Source: Pegea sp. RAD2-039 (taxonomy: Eukaryota; Chordata; Thaliacea; Salpida; Salpidae). From it: a stretch of 64,000 bases of DNA. Below are positions 31,212 to 45,930 of this stretch, in pieces. Under the pieces are notes generated by a model. That model was not told the DNA's origin. It saw nothing but the letters and a program-made list of their open reading frames with translations, and made no database searches. How positions within the stretch are numbered: position 1 is the stretch's first letter; every line of letters starts with the position of its first letter. Position numbers and translations under genes: made by a program. The stretch lies in assembly GCA_034620365.1 (NCBI GenBank), contig JAQGEQ010000339.1, positions 620,001 to 684,000 of the forward strand, read 5' to 3'.

Positions 31212-34200
31212 ATTCTCAAAAAGATTTCTAATAAATGGACTGGTTAAAAGATATTTCTTTTGAATTTTAATTTAAACAGTAGTTTCCCAGTTTTTCTTGC
31301 TTTTGTTTTTACGTTTGTTCTATTTTATGAAGTTGTCATTAAAAATACCAAAACTCAAAAGCTCGCCTTTATTCATATACAACAGAAAAGATTTATTGCC
31401 ATACGCAAGGATCATGTGTTTACGAAAAGGTATCTTCTAAACGCGTGTGCCGCTTTCATGAAATGATCTGATATACTAATGATATCAAACAGATGGCCGG
31501 TTAGTGCTTGTTGATAAAGATCAGCCTTAAGTGAGAACCTTTAACCAGGTGTTTATCCAGTTTTGAAGCAAAGTAGCTAAAAACGTTTTTTTTTGACGCT
31601 ATTTAAGTTTTTTAAATTCGATTCGGTTTAATGCAAAATATTTAATTGGCTATTATGGAAGGCTGGGCTACTTCCTCTACAAACTCTAGTATATTCTTCG
31701 AACATTTTGTCTGATTCTTTAATTTTTATAAGCCACAAAGTATCTTTAGTTACAAACACTTATGTTATTTGATTAACTGAATGTCGAATTTGGGAAACCC
31801 AGCGAAAGATATAATGTTCTATTTGCTTATTTACTTTGCAAATAGCTTATACTACGTTTGGGAATAAAAATCAGAATTTACTAAAAAACTAAAACTGTAT
31901 GTAATATTTTCTGATTTGAAAAAAAGGGAAGTTGTTTTGAATGAAGTTGTTAACTTCTTTTCATTTTCAGAAGTTATTTGCATTAAACCTAAATTTATAA
32001 GAGATAAAGTGATAAATTAATAGTTTTAAGATTAGAAAAAGCTTATAAAAGATTCAAATAAGTTCATTGAGGTAGAAATTACATTAATGATTCACAAAAT
32101 AGACAATTTAAAATGAGTTTACTTATCACAAGTGATCTTGTCAGCTCTCTTACTATTTCTCAAGAGGCTTATGTTAGAAGAATTTATTTTTTCACGGTGC
32201 GATTTAAAATTGAGCGAAAAACTTCCATCTCTTTTCTTTATATTTTGGACAGGTTCTTTTGCTTAAAGTTAGAAGCTAAAATTTGTCAACTTTATCACCT
32301 AATGGCCCGGATGTTACTAGTTAAGCAAGTATACTTAAAACATTTCTAAATAAATTAATTGATATAATCACGAGTAAAAATGATAAAAAATGCTTAGCAT
32401 ATCAAATTCGGTTTTAGATAATTACCAACACTAATCTTCAATGGAAGAGCCGACGCCACAAGACTTATAAACCCTCAAGTAAAAGTTCTATTTTTATACC
32501 ACCTTTATATCCTTATAACTCAAACCAAAATTGAAATTTTGCTTTTTTATTTACTACTGGCTACTACGTTTCTACAATATAACTAAAAAGTCTTCTAAGC
32601 TCTTGTGGACTGCTTTCTTCAATTTCTACGAGATCTGTTTGACTCTCTACATTACTTCGGTACTGCTTCAGGCAACGTGTTTCATGTTTATCGGCATCAC
32701 CAAAGAATTTTTTTCTCAATTCATTACTGATCTAGTCACTTCAATAAAACTTGCTTCAATTACAAACTAATAACTAATCTAATAACTGTTTTCAAGTTTC
32801 ATTTTGGTTTTCTTATATGTTGTTCAAGAAAATTGTAACTTAAATTTAATTTGGCTGTTTTTACTTATCTTCACGCATATTTATTCAATTCTAACAGTTT
32901 TGTTTAACAGAAACAATTTATGTTCAGTTTAGTTATCTGTCAGCAAGACGACGCCAAATTTCGAGGTTTTTCGTTGCATGTAAACCAACTTTGATTCTAG
33001 CCGTTTCGAATTTCCTATTTACAAAACTTCAGTAAGTGTCAAGAAACACCTTTAATCCATTATTAATTGAAAATACATCAAAGTTTGAATCGAAAGATGT
33101 GATTAGTAGAATTTGTATGATAGAATTAAACGTGAAGGAACAACCTTTGCCGACCTCTTCTAACATACCGTTAACTTGATGTTGCTTTAGCAACGGCCAC
33201 ACGCGTAACCTTTCAGTAAAATCGAGCAAGTTGTATAAATTATTATTTTAAAGTTGATCTGATTTTGATAGCACATTGCTAAAGACTATCGTTTCTAGTT
33301 TACTCGTAGTCATTTCATTTATGATTAAATCTGTGATCAAAACATCACATATCAAAAATGGCTACTTTCAAATATGTTTCATTTTCTTTTTGTTTTATAG
33401 CTGTATTTCATTGTTAGAGTGTTTTAGTGAAACTTTTTATTAAACTCTGTTACCTTTGTTAAAAATAAAAAAGAAGATCACCAAAGAAGTGCTGACAGAT
33501 TAAACTTTGTAAAGTGATATACAATACAATTTCAACAATAAAAACCAATTGTGTTTCGCAACATTAATTAAAAATATATAACAAAATAACAGATAAAATC
33601 ATATAAAGTGAAAGTGAATCTAATCACATTTGAAAACAGTCACATAAACATGAAATAGTTTTGTTGAAACAGAGGCTTAATCGTCTTATTAAAATAGCAA
33701 ATTAGTGATATATATGTTTACAATAACTTGCTATTAAACTTAAGTTTTTGAAATTTTATGGCAATAGATACATGATACTTCTAGTTTATACACGTTTCTA
33801 TTTATCTGAAATTTTATCAAAAGTTATGAAAGAAAACTCATTAGTTTACAAGCTTCATGTTTTTTCACTTTTAGACTATTTCAATTTTTACTTGCGATAA
33901 AAGCTTTATCTCAAACACCAATCTTACTAAATAAACAAACATTGAATCTGTAATTAGGATAGGGAAATGTTTATTACACTAAAATCGTTTTTTATCATTA
34001 TTTTTTGAACAGAACAAGGGTTATCTATGTTTAAGCAGAATGATTTACTGTTTAATTATTCATGGCTTATGACAATTATAAGAAATAATGGGGTACTTTA
34101 AATATAAATTAATCAACAAATTATAATTATTATTCCAAGGATGAAATACTAGAATTCCAAGTTAAGATGAGAAACTATTTATCTTCATATAAATTTTGTG

Positions 34201-37200
34201 TGACATTTTTTTAGATATATGAAGGAGTGACAAGAAAAAAAGGGAATTAACAACTCTTGACCTAAACAAGAAACCTTTTCTACGATTGCATAGATCTTAG
34301 AATGCTTGTTGATCTGTATGTCAGATAGCGTCGTCAAATTAAATCAGAATAACTGAACGAGGTTCGTGTGAAGCGAGTAACACATAGCACAATGTTGGTG
34401 CTATTAAACAAGGAAAAAGGCGTAGCTCGCGGCTCTACTATAAAAAAAATCGTGTTGCCACTGTTATTTGCAGATGAAAGCTAGTCCACCGACTTCTATA
34501 GGCGACATGCTTACTCAAAAGAAAATTATAAATACCGTTATTAGTGTCATGAGAGGTATAAACATCAGAGCGTTTGAGATTTCTATATGATAAGCTTGGC
34601 AAAGCAGTAAAGTCACTGATATCTTGAGTTTTCTCGAAAAGCTGCGCCACCCAAAAACATCCTAACTCAAACTTTGCTATCAATCAAGAAATCATTTTAA
34701 ACATCGTGATCGTTTAACTTTGTTCTATTTCAAAGTATAGCGCTTAGATAGCAATAAATTACTTTCAGCCTTCATAATTAATCTTACTATAAATAAAGTA
34801 CTTCCAAAAAAGATGAGTTATGAATTTTATAATGTGAAAATAAAAACATTACTATCAATGTAACTCATAAATCTACAATCAAATGCTTTGAACAGATTTC
34901 ACAATAGATTACAAGACAAATTAGTCAGATAATCTACATGTAGTGTTTTAAGTGATTATTTTATGCAATAAATTTTGTATGCATCAGTTTAGCAAACTAA
35001 TGATTCATAACTTGAATGTGTAAATTTTATTTAGTTTTCTAAAACTTAACTTTATAAACCAAACTGGCAATCAAATTGAATTTCATTTTCAAATGAATTA
35101 TATCTTCTTTCAATGCAGAGATAATACTTACACTTCTAAATTGAAAATATTTAATCCGAATACTTGATGGAAACTAATCTAATCGAAAGTTAACAAAGAA
35201 TTGAAAGCGTAGATTAACGACACACGGAAAAGTAACTTGATACTCTAATAAGCAAGTCAGGATATAGGTTTCACTAATCAAGATGTGATGAAATCTTTTC
35301 AAAAGCTTTTGGTTTTCAGTTTTATATATTCATCAATTATCTATAAGCAACAAATGAATCATTCAAAAATGTTTCCGTAATAGAATTCCTATTAAATCAT
35401 TTATCAAAACCATAGTCTGTTGGCACGTAGGTGTGCTTTTAGCATTTTTTGTTTTCTTTATGATTCAACTTAACGACAAAATAACAAATCTTGTAACAAT
35501 ACCTGCCAGCTATTATTGTTTACTTTATTAAACTTGCTAAAATATACTTGCAGATGCCATCTTTTAAATTCATTAAAGGTTTGCTCAGACATATTTTGTC
35601 ATTTTTATCACCAACTTTCTACTTTCTAAATACTTTAAAACTTTAGAACTTTAAAGTATTGATCCGTAACCATTATAGGTTTGAAAAGAAAACAAACTTT
35701 GATTGAAGTGATTTTGAGCTGGTATATCATCTAAATAATTAGAATAGTTCATCTATAAGATTCAAGATCAATTGCTTCAGTACTCATTTGATTAATTACT
35801 GACTTGTACCGATTACTTTTTGAACTTGTCTCCATGGCTAACTCACGGTGGACAGTAAAGTTCTTTTTTTCTTATTTTTTTTTCTTATTTTTGTTGGATT
35901 AAGTTCAAATTGTTTCATGAAAAAGTTATACGAAAAAAATGAGCACTTTGTTACTTTATCACTGTGGTATTAATGTGAAATTTTCTGCTAACTTTTATAT
36001 TTATTTAGATTAAATCTATGGCATCTTAAAGCTATTCATACCTTTACTTAACTTTTTGTTGAGTGCATTTGTATTTAGAGTAATTGAATTTTCTTAAAAC
36101 CTAATTTTGCTTTAAACTTTTAGCATGTTGATAATTACAAATATTCTTTTAATTAATGCTTTTGCAAATTAAAATTGCATTTTTGAAAAAAATATTTTTT
36201 TCGGTAATTTAGAAAAGTTTTGTCTCAGTTTCAATTTGATTAATTGAAACTGCCTTAAGTATCAGATGACAATTGATAGCTTTATACAAGCGACATTCTA
36301 ACTACACAACAAATCGATTCTATTTTTATGACACCAGATTTTAACAGATTCTTATATGCAAATTGTTCTTATTGATGAAAAGTCTATGTCAAACTTTTTA
36401 AAGCTTCAACAAAATACTGATTTAATTTCTATATTTTATTCAGATTAGGAATTTTTTCAATAAAAGTTTCAACAGACTATCATTAAAGAACCCAAGATTA
36501 AGCATGGGTCTTTTACTTAATTATTTACATAGTTAAGCTGCAATAAGTCTCAGAGCTATAAGTTTATCAACATTTATTTAATATAAAACGTACATAAGCT
36601 GAAGCACAAGACTAACTGAAAGAAATAATAAATTTGATCTACTTTTTATAGTTTTGAAAAGAAATCATTTCACCAATTTATTTGTTTTCATTTTTTTCAG
36701 CTTCTTTTTCATATAAAGCTTTGTTTTTATTGCTAAAGAGGTCTGCTTTTCATTTAAATATGAAACTAAACATTGCAAATGTTTTCTTTTTTTTAAACAA
36801 ACACAATCAGTAGTTTTGTAGCTTAAATTTTCTTATTGTTCTTATCAACTAACGTAATGATTGTCAAAACAAATTAATCAAAATCTGTTCAATTATTTAT
36901 AATGAAACATTAAAATGTTTCAATGTTTGCAAGTTTATTTCTGGAAAGATTCTACCCAACATCTTTAGATTTATTATTTGTAGAAGCATATAAAAGGTTG
37001 GTCTTTTGCTGCACTTATTTCTTGATGTTTTATCTAAAAATTGAAAAAGATTTTCTTCATGACTTTGTATTACCGAGCAGTTCTTTCAGTTGCTAATTTT
37101 ACCAAACTAACTTTTTATTAAAATTTTGAACCAACTTTGAGGATATAATAAGTTAAAGATTTGATAAAACTAGCAGACTACCAGGTGCCAATATTTTTAA

Positions 37201-37404
37201 ATAACAAAATTCTTTTTATTACAGTCATTATTATACCTTTTTTATTACAAAAGAGAGATTTTTAAACTAAAATACTTTTAATAAATTATTGCGAAATTCA
37301 AATTACAGTCTTTGATTATTTACTTGTTTAATTTGAAGAGCATTTATTGACAGTCTTTTTGCTCTAATTTTGATTTCAAATCAAATTTTAGTAACGCAAT
37401 TAGT
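31212..37404. other. No recognisable gene
   Basis: Long A+T-rich intergenic DNA. Open frames of 66-81 codons (31260, 32113, 32531, 33029, 34438) have no recognisable domain, signal or splice context. The 33229-33029 (-) frame (FTERLRVWPLLKQHQVNGML) has the least biased composition and could be an exon, but I cannot support it. Confidence 0.5.
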
Positions 37405-37640
37405 TTTTATTTATTTACTACAATAAATGCAAAGGAGGGTGCCTGAAGAAAGCACCTCTCACAAACACACATTTTCATAAATAGTTTCTATTAAGTTAGA
37501 AATACAGAAAGTAAAAGATGTAACACGTGGCATTTCGAAAGTCCTCAAAGAATATAACAGTGAACAATTACATAGAATTATAGTAATATTAAAAAAAAGG
37601 AAAAATTCACAGTTTAGAAATGGCAATGTTAAGAATATTA
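37405..37640 (-). mobile_element. LINE 3'-end fragment with ORF2 C-terminal remnant (minus orientation)
   Basis: The minus strand aligns with 24811-25045 over about 230 bp, including RVTSFTFCISNL-coding sequence, the hairpin tail (37470-37425) and the terminal TTGTAGTAAATAAATA. It is the C-terminal end of a retrotransposon ORF, not a host gene. Confidence 0.75.
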
Positions 37641-40600
37641 TATCGGTTGAACTTTCCACTTTTTTAAAGCTAAGAAAAAGAAAAATTAAAACAAATACTT
37701 TGAAAATTTGCTTGAAAAATTGGTGAATTAGCTATATTAAGTAAGATCTAACCTATTTTTTAATCTTTTAAAGTTTATGGGTCAACTTTTGTATTTTATT
37801 ATTTGATGAGCAGCCAGAATTATAGATGAAGCAATCAATCAAACGATAAACCAAACTTGATGTAATTTTATCACATGCTTTTATAGGGTAAATTGCTAAG
37901 TGAAGTTCAACAAATATACGACAAAATTTTATGAGTCAATTAGCTAAGTTTAGTTGATTTTCAAAAATTTGCTGCAATTCAAATAAAAATACTTACTTTT
38001 GTCTGCGTGCTTATGTAGTATAAGATCTGTTTGTATAATGTAAAAAGAAATATTTGAAATATTTAAATTTTACTATTTAAAGGGTTTATTTTAATTTTCA
38101 TTCTAATATAGAACATTTTAGTTGTATGATAACAATAAAGTCCACTATTTCATAACATACCGCAAATTTCAAAATATTGTATCTTAATCAACCACATAAT
38201 TTAAAACCATAGAAACTTTACAAACTTTATAAAATTAAAAATTAAATATTTTCAATAAAAATAGTTCAAAGAAAGTTGAAAAAAACTTTGACAAATAACC
38301 TATTCATTTGTTAGCTTAAATAGCAGTTCATCTACAAAATAGTCAAAGAACAACTTATTATTTAGTTAAATTTCTTTAATAAAGTTTCAACGCTTTCAAC
38401 TTATACTTGAACTTAATTTATCATTTATCAAGATATTAACAACCTTCAAAATATACAAAAACAAAGTTTTGTTAGTTGTTTAGTTTGGATAGTTGTAACA
38501 AATTTAAAAATTTAATTTCGTACATTATTATTACAAATATGTAAAACATTCATTAGTAAGTATTTAACATCTAACTGAAGTTCGATTAGTTGAAGCTAAC
38601 TTTAGTAAAAAGGTTATAATGTTATCTGGTTAAGCTCTATAATCTTGTAGATATTTTCGATTTGCTATTTTGTGTTAATTTAAAGTGTTAGGGTAAAAGT
38701 AATTACTAATCATCACCTTAATGTAAAAATTGATTTTTGATAGTAGTATCATAATCAATCTTAACACAAAGCTATCAAAGAATATTTTAATCCAAAAGAT
38801 AATCTCTAGAACAAGTTGATTTTACCACATTATATATAATGTGTAAATATATATGCATGCTCTTAAATTATTTCTATATTTTTAGTTGTAAAAAGAATAG
38901 TTATAAAATGTGAAAAGCTTTTGCATTAAATTCTACTTTGCAAATACTAAAAAAAGATAAAAGTAGATAATTATACTTTCAACGAACAGTTAATTTTTTT
39001 GTGCACATATGATTTCAAAACTTACCATAAATTATCTTTATTTACTACCTATTTTGAACACTTCTTTTATAAGAATTAGATTAACAATACTTTAACATTT
39101 ATATTTTATATCTATTTGTGCGTATAATTTTGGTTGCCAATTTATTGTTATTAGACGGGTAACATATTTTAAATATGATTTTAGTATATTTTCTTACAAA
39201 TGAATAAAAACTTAACAACAACGTTCTTAGCACAATTAAGCAATTTGAATATTAAAAATATTTATAACTTAAACATGACTAAATATTTGAATTTTTAGTA
39301 TATTGTATTTATAAGTAAAAATATTACGACTTTTGAATAATTTTTTACTTCGTTAACATTACAACTTTGAAGTGAACTTTTTACAGCGCTTTAAACAAAC
39401 AATAAGTTTATTGTATAGTTTTACTTGTTAGAATTTTAACAGAAGAAGTAGCTTTATATTTAATTCATCTTTCTTACTAATCTGTTTTTGTTTTCTAACA
39501 CATTAAACTTTTTCCATATTTTTTTCTTCATTCACCACCACCTATAACGATTATTTAGCCCTTTCAGTTTCAGTATAGCGAAAAAGGACGGATACAAAGT
39601 AGAATAGAGATTTTAAAAAGGATACTTCATCTCACTACTAATCTTTCAACGGTTGAACAGTTAAGTGTTTTACTTGGACCATATACATATTTTAAACACA
39701 TTACAGAAATACCATGAGTCTTGATTATAGGTAGTTATTATTTTTTGTTTGAAAAAAGTTACTTACAAGAAAGACAACATATAAAGCATTTAGTTTCAAA
39801 CTTGGAAAACTATTTGAAATATATCCAATACATTCTATTCAAAGTCATTTGAATGCTTTTCGTTCTTTGTTATTCTCTTTTATATATCTACGACTCTAAA
39901 TAACTGCTTTAGAAAATGGCAAAAGTAACTTTTGCTGTAATTGTATTTTCATTTATTTAAGTTTTTATACATTTTGTGGTTTAATTTTGGTTTATCTGTT
40001 ATTCAAACTATTTTCACATAAAAGTGTTTAAAGACAAATAAATGCTTTCCATGAGTTCACCTATTAGGTTTGGCAATGAATCATTTAAAATCTATTTTTA
40101 AATTAGTTTAATAACTGTCATACAACATTTAATCATTCATTTATTCAAAAGTATCTTAGGAAAAACAAAACTATTAATAACTTAAAAAATGTTGCGGTTG
40201 CTTCGAACTAAAGTTAATTTTCCTGAGTAATATGAAACAATTTTGTAGCTAAACGATAAAATCGCTTTCTACTTAATAAGTAGCAAAGCGCAAACACTAA
40301 TGCTAGCACTATTTAAAACCCATCAATTTTAATTTAAGGAAAATAAAACGATAATATTTTTTTATATAAATGCTATTAAATCATAATATGGCTAAAAATA
40401 TCTTTATATTTTGTCATCGTTGTCTCAGAAGTCAATTGAAGCAAAGTTTAAATGAAATTATCTTAGAAGCCGCCGAAATATGTTTTTTCAACTTTGTTTC
40501 ATCTATATAGGTTTTATATTTTTGATAAAAGCTGAATACGAATATCAAAGATAAGGTTTTGAACTTGTCTTAACAATACCTTTTCTTAAACTGTTAAAAA

Positions 40601-41251
40601 GTTTGCTCAAATATCCTTCTATAAGCTTTGTTTCAATCAGTCAACGTTCTGTCTCTGAGTTTTTACGTCATTAAACGGTTCTTGGCGTGTTGATAAATTG
40701 TGATTTCTCATTGGCTCATACAAACTTACTCGATGACAGGTCTAACGGTTTGGTATTATTCACGATTTACTGCTCAGGTGAATTTCTAAAGAAGTGATAA
40801 AGATTTTCAACCAAACTCTCTTCCGAGGTAAGATAAAATCTTTCAAATCTCGCTAAAATATGAAGAAATGTAGCTTTTGAGGGGAAGAACGATTAACGAT
40901 CTACAGAAAGTGAAAACTGCTCGCTGAAAGCTGCTTCCACTGTTTCTACCAACAAATTTGAATGCTATTGGTTGAAGAACGGATCTTATCTACTTGTTCA
41001 TGACTTTAAATTTTTATTAAAACTCATATTTTGACGTAAATAGGAAAAGTTAATAAAATTTTTTTGAAAAAATCCCTGAGAAGTTTTCCTGGATTAAACC
41101 TCATAATTAGACTTTCTAAATATAAGACATTTCAAAGTGATTAAGAAATGGTTTATTAACCCACTGCAAAAGTTTTTTTTATCTTAAATAAAACTGTTTT
41201 AATCTACTAAGCAAATATATGAATACATCGAATGTAATTTAGAGTAATAAA
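37641..41251. other. No recognisable gene; 3' flank of FBF1
   Basis: A+T-rich DNA. From about 40620 to 41000 composition is less biased and includes a CCAAT-box-like cattggctcat near 40712. This could be a promoter or untranslated exon, but no coding sequence is visible. Confidence 0.45.
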
Positions 41252-44200
41252 TTATTGAGTTGTATTATGAGGGGAATGTTTTAATGACTCCAAATAAAAC
41301 TTTTCCTTGTCGAGAAAAAATCGATCCTTAAAACAAAAAAGACTCAAATTACAAGAGTCGTGAGATGTCACAAAACTAACTTTTTGAGCGACATGTTTCC
41401 ATAGAAACTGTGAAGCACCAGAAGATCTTAATTCAGAAAACTTAGGTTGAGGTGGATTTGAGGACTGCAGCAACTCAGATACTAGTATCTGGTCTGCTTC
41501 TCCCACCGGCAAACTATCTGTTGTGATTGGACGATTTGAAGGATCACGTGCTGCAAGTTGCTCAGCAGTAAATTTTCTTTCCTAAAAAAACTGATATTTT
41601 AAAACCAAATTTTCCGATAGAAACTCAATACAAGGCAAGATGTTTAGGTAGTGGAGTTTTTAGAGGTGATATTTTGCCAGACTGGCTTTGAAATATGACC
41701 TAGGTCGCGAACTAACATAAATATGAAAAGCTAACTTCACTACAGAAGCATCACAAAAAGTTCGATAAATTAGACCAACTAACCCGACAAAGATAAGAGC
41801 AACTAGAAAGCTACTCGTAGAGTGAAACAAATAAAGTTATCTGCAAAGTATCTGCAAGTGTACTTCCTTGTATTTTATCAAAGCATTTAAAGAAATATTT
41901 TTACAAGGTGATGAGGAAGTTGTGATAAAACTGAAAATATCTAAAGTCATCAATAAACGTGAGATTGTGAAGAACTTATCAAATTTCTCAGCTTTTGTAA
42001 ATTCTAAGATAGTAAGAGCAATAAAACAGGTTAGATATAATTTTCAAAGTTGATCTAGATGGATTAACCCACAATTTCCGCATCAGCTTTTGTTTCGATT
42101 AGGTTAGAGGTCACGAAGATGACAACCAAACCTCTGCTAACTTCCTCCTTTGCATCACTACATCTTCCGAGAGATCTCTTAGTGCTCTCATCCGAGAACT
42201 TTGCTGATTCTCTATTTCTTGAGCTTTTTGAAAAGCTCTTTCTGCTTCTTGGATTCTTGCATCTTCCTCCTAAACAGGGATTATATCGATATTTTCCTCA
42301 TTTGCATATTATCTTACCTGCTTCTTCTTCTGTAACTCTTTAAACTGATCATTAAGATCTTCAACCCGCCTTTTAATCATCTCTTCTTGCTCTTTTACTT
42401 GCTTCAAACGGCTCTCTACCTCTTGGGACTTCTTTGAGATCACATTTTCATCTCGATCCACTCTTTCACTTCTCTGATTCACCGCTGATCTTTCTCGAAT
42501 CAGCTCTTCATTTAACATCTTTAACTGCTCTTCTCTGCTCCCAATCCGATCCAGTTCTGAGCGAAGAGATTGAGATCGGATGCGGGACTCTTCGCGAAGC
42601 TCCTCTGCGATACGGTCTTGACGCTCACGATCGTGACGTAATTGTCGCTCGAACTTCTGCTGGAGCTCAATAGCGTCGGTCTGCGTTATGACGTCATTAC
42701 TCAAAAAATAGAAACCGGCTCTTCTGCGCCATCTAGCGGCGGGAAAATAAAGCTCACTTGTGTCTTACGGATTTGTTCCTTCTCTGCTGTGATTTGTTGA
42801 TTAAACATCTTCCGATCTTCATCCAGTAGAGTTTGAGCGGAAGACACGCGAGTCAGTTCTCCCTGTGATTAATTTAAATAATTAATGAATGAAGTGAAGA
42901 TTATTTTTTAGAAACTTCAATTTACTCTTAGAAGGAAAAGATGATCTTCAAACTTCCGGTTTATTTCACTGAAACGAGAATCAAATCTGAAATTGAAAAG
43001 AAATTAATCCAAGTAATCAACAAAAATGAGTGATTTGAACCTTGTAATCACTTCTTGATAATTTGAATTTGTTTCTTTCATCATTTTATCCATCTTATCC
43101 AACTGATCTTCAATTGCTGAAAAAGCAACAAAAATTATGAATTTTTAAAAGAAGAATTGATGAGGTGGCTGCTTACTGTTTAGAAATCGCTGATTGGATG
43201 ATGTAGTCACTTGATTTTGTTCTTCGATCTTCTGTAGAGTTGAATCGTGTCTTTCTGTCAACTTCTGTAAGTTAGATGTCGCCTTATCAACTTGTTCTAA
43301 CATCTTATCCAAATTCCTGCGCATATTTTCACTTCAACAAAATGCTGTTGACAAGTCACGTGTTACTTCGCATAGTAACCATATGAAGAAATTGTCTCGA
43401 CTTCCTTCTGATGACTACTTTTCAAAACTTCGATCTCGCGGCAATGATCTTTACGTAAATCTTCAATCAATGTCTCATGAATTTTTCGCATTCTAAAAAA
43501 ACATCACTTAGCAAATACGCGACCGTGTCAACAGCTGCTGTCGGCAACATCTGCTATTTCAGCGTTAAATCAATTTTCAAGTCCTACCTCATTACTTCCA
43601 TTGTTTCATCGTTTTCACGTTCTTCTAGCAACCGCAAATGATCACGTGACTGCTCGCGTACTGCGTCTGCATGGAGTGCATACGAATGACGAATGCTGGC
43701 TACTTCGCGGTCAGCACGTGACCTTACATCAGTCAGTGATCTTTGAAGAAGCTAAAAAGACTCAGTCAGGACCCAAAACTGAAAAGGTCCACTTTTACCT
43801 CGACTCGACTATCATGAGCTTGTTGTGCTAATTGCTGGTCGTTATGGTAACCGAGTTCGGTTTGGTGCAACAGCGCCGTCAAGCGGCTAACTTGTGTTTC
43901 TAGCGCTTGCATTTTGATAAGAGTCGAAATGTCTTGATCATTAGAAAGAGCTTGATCAGGGACTTTTGGTATAATCTTTGGATTTGCTGAGATCACTTGA
44001 TCTGCTAAATTTTTCATCGGAGTCGGGATTACGGATGTTGATCTCTGGGATGATTTTTGTGGATCTTGTAACGATCCTCCAGAAATAAGATCATCAATCA
44101 GCGCCGTCTCTACATCTTCTTTGCTCCGGAAACTCTTTGTTGCTGAGCTGAACATCGAGAAGCAATGATGACGTCAGCAGGATCACGTCATCAACTAACC

Positions 44201-45930
44201 TTTGAACTGGTTGTGGTGGCTTTTCAGTCAAAAGCGGTGATGACGTCAAAGGAGCAGCAGAAGATCTTCTTCGAGATCCTGGACCTACATCTGACTTGCG
44301 AGGAACCTGAAAATCGAAGCGATGACGTCATTAAATCTTTTTATACCGCTAGGTGTCGTATTTTACCTTTTCAGTTGATTGATGTTTCAAACTGCTGGAG
44401 CTTAATGGTCTTGGATGAAGATCAGAGTAAAAAGAAGTGATTTAAGATTAATAAGGAGGTAGGACTTACTTATCTTCGCTTAATATTGAAGCAATATCAA
44501 CTTCTTTGGGATTTGAATCGTAAATTTTCGGATTTTTCTGCAAGGGCTTTGATGATCGTGTTTCAGAGTTAACTGTAAAAAATCAACAAAAAAATCTTTG
44601 TGAAGCAATCACTAAAAAGATTTGAAAAGAATCTGGAAATTGAGGAAGAATTTATTTGAAAAGATTTTGATGAAGATTATCTTGTAAGAGTAAAATTAAA
44701 AGTAGTTTTCATTCGTAAATGAATTTGAAAATTAACCTGGTTTACTTCTGCGTGTGTCATTGTCTTCAAGAAGAAAATCAAAAAATTTGTCATTAGCAGC
44801 ATCTCCTGATGAAGCAGAAGGTCTTCGGCTAAAAAAATTACTTTTAAAGTAAAAAAAAGTAGAAGATGAAGAAATGTAAACCTTCCACTAGTACTTTTTC
44901 CTTTACTAGTTGTAATTGAGGGCTGGTACGTCCCAAAAGAAGTTTTCTCTCTCTCAATTTCATCTTTAGCTGTAAAAGTTAAACTTGATACAAAAAGATT
45001 GTTTATTGAGCATCAAAAAAATTCACTTTTGATAAAATTGCCGTCTTTGTCAAACCGCAAACTTCTCGTTGTACTACCACTTTCAGGTCTTGTTTTAACA
45101 GAGGATTTACCCAGAATATCATCCAATAGATTGGCAGGATTAGTTCTATGTTAATAAGCTGCTTAATTAAAGTTAACAGTTTTATGATTTATTACTTCAT
45201 TATAGATTTTTCTGGAATTCTGTCATCTTCTAGATCAAGTACATCAGCAAGATCATCATCATCAAATAAATCATCATCTAATTGTTCTTTTTTCACTTTT
45301 ATATTTATGAAAATATGATTAGTTTCTTAATAACTTTTCTATTTTATAAAATTTTTCAGATAAACTATATTTCATTAAAATTTTACATACAACAAAATAC
45401 CATTTAGAAATAATTTAGTCTAAAACCCATTTAATTAATAAAACTTATCAGAAATTGTTGACTCAGTCTCTATCACCTGGTTTAGACATCTTTACATCAG
45501 ATGGTTTTTTACTTGAGGTTTCCATATTTGGCTTATTTTTCACTTTAACTGGAGGTTCATCTTCTTCACTTGATAATAACCCTTCCAATGGGTCATCTAA
45601 ATTGATATCTACGAAACAAAAACTATGAAATATCCAGAAGGTTAGTTTATTGAATATATATATTAAATGAGTAATATGTTAATGCATACAACAATTTTTA
45701 GACACAAAGAATTCATTTTTATCACCTGAACCATCAAAACTAACTTTCTTTTGAGAAAAGGGTGACTGAACATCAACAGATTTCTAAAAACAGTTCAATA
45801 TCAAAACTTAGCTCAATTTTAATGAGAATTAATTTATATCATGATATATTTTATATGATAAAAATTGTTTAACACAAACCTTGTAGGTTTTAATGGATTT
45901 TCCAAATAATTCTTCATCAAAATCTTCCAT
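41252..45930 (-). CDS. FBF1: Fas-binding factor 1, ciliary transition-fibre protein (896 aa, 21 exons)
   Basis: ATG at 45930 (in-frame TAA 6 nt upstream) begins MEDFDEELFGK. Exons: 45930-45880, 45783-45726, 45608-45477, 45295-45196, 45145-45027, 44969-44882, 44828-44737, 44572-44470, 44409-44367, 44306-44200, 44147-43799, 43751-43588, 43492-43367, 43316-43177, 43116-43041, 42986-42926, 42862-42758, 42680-42318, 42269-42132, 41581-41381, 41326-41252. All phases match, giving 897 codons with stop. FBF1 landmarks in order: DDPLEGLLSSEED, LFDDDDLADVLDLED, NLLDDILGK...LRFDKDG, TSFGTYQPS, KMQALETQVSRL, a coiled coil of about 400 residues, and the C-terminal DRFFLDKEKFYLESLK. FBF1 anchors at distal appendages/transition fibres and gates ciliary entry. 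Human FBF1 is longer (about 1130 aa); this one has a shorter middle. The last intron is 54 nt and open in frame. Confidence 0.93.

Noticed and set aside
33029-33229. Possible exon (66 codons, minus)
   Set aside because: Composition is somewhat protein-like, but there is no acceptor site before it, no neighbouring exon that joins in frame, and no family match.
37459-37659. Small minus-strand host gene (66 codons)
   Set aside because: It aligns with the LINE 3'-end copy at 24811-25045 and is the C-terminal remnant of a retrotransposon ORF.
41868-42053. Plus-strand ORF inside the large FBF1 intron
   Set aside because: Lys/Ile/Val-rich with no features. The host gene is on the other strand and its flanking exons join in phase 0 without it.
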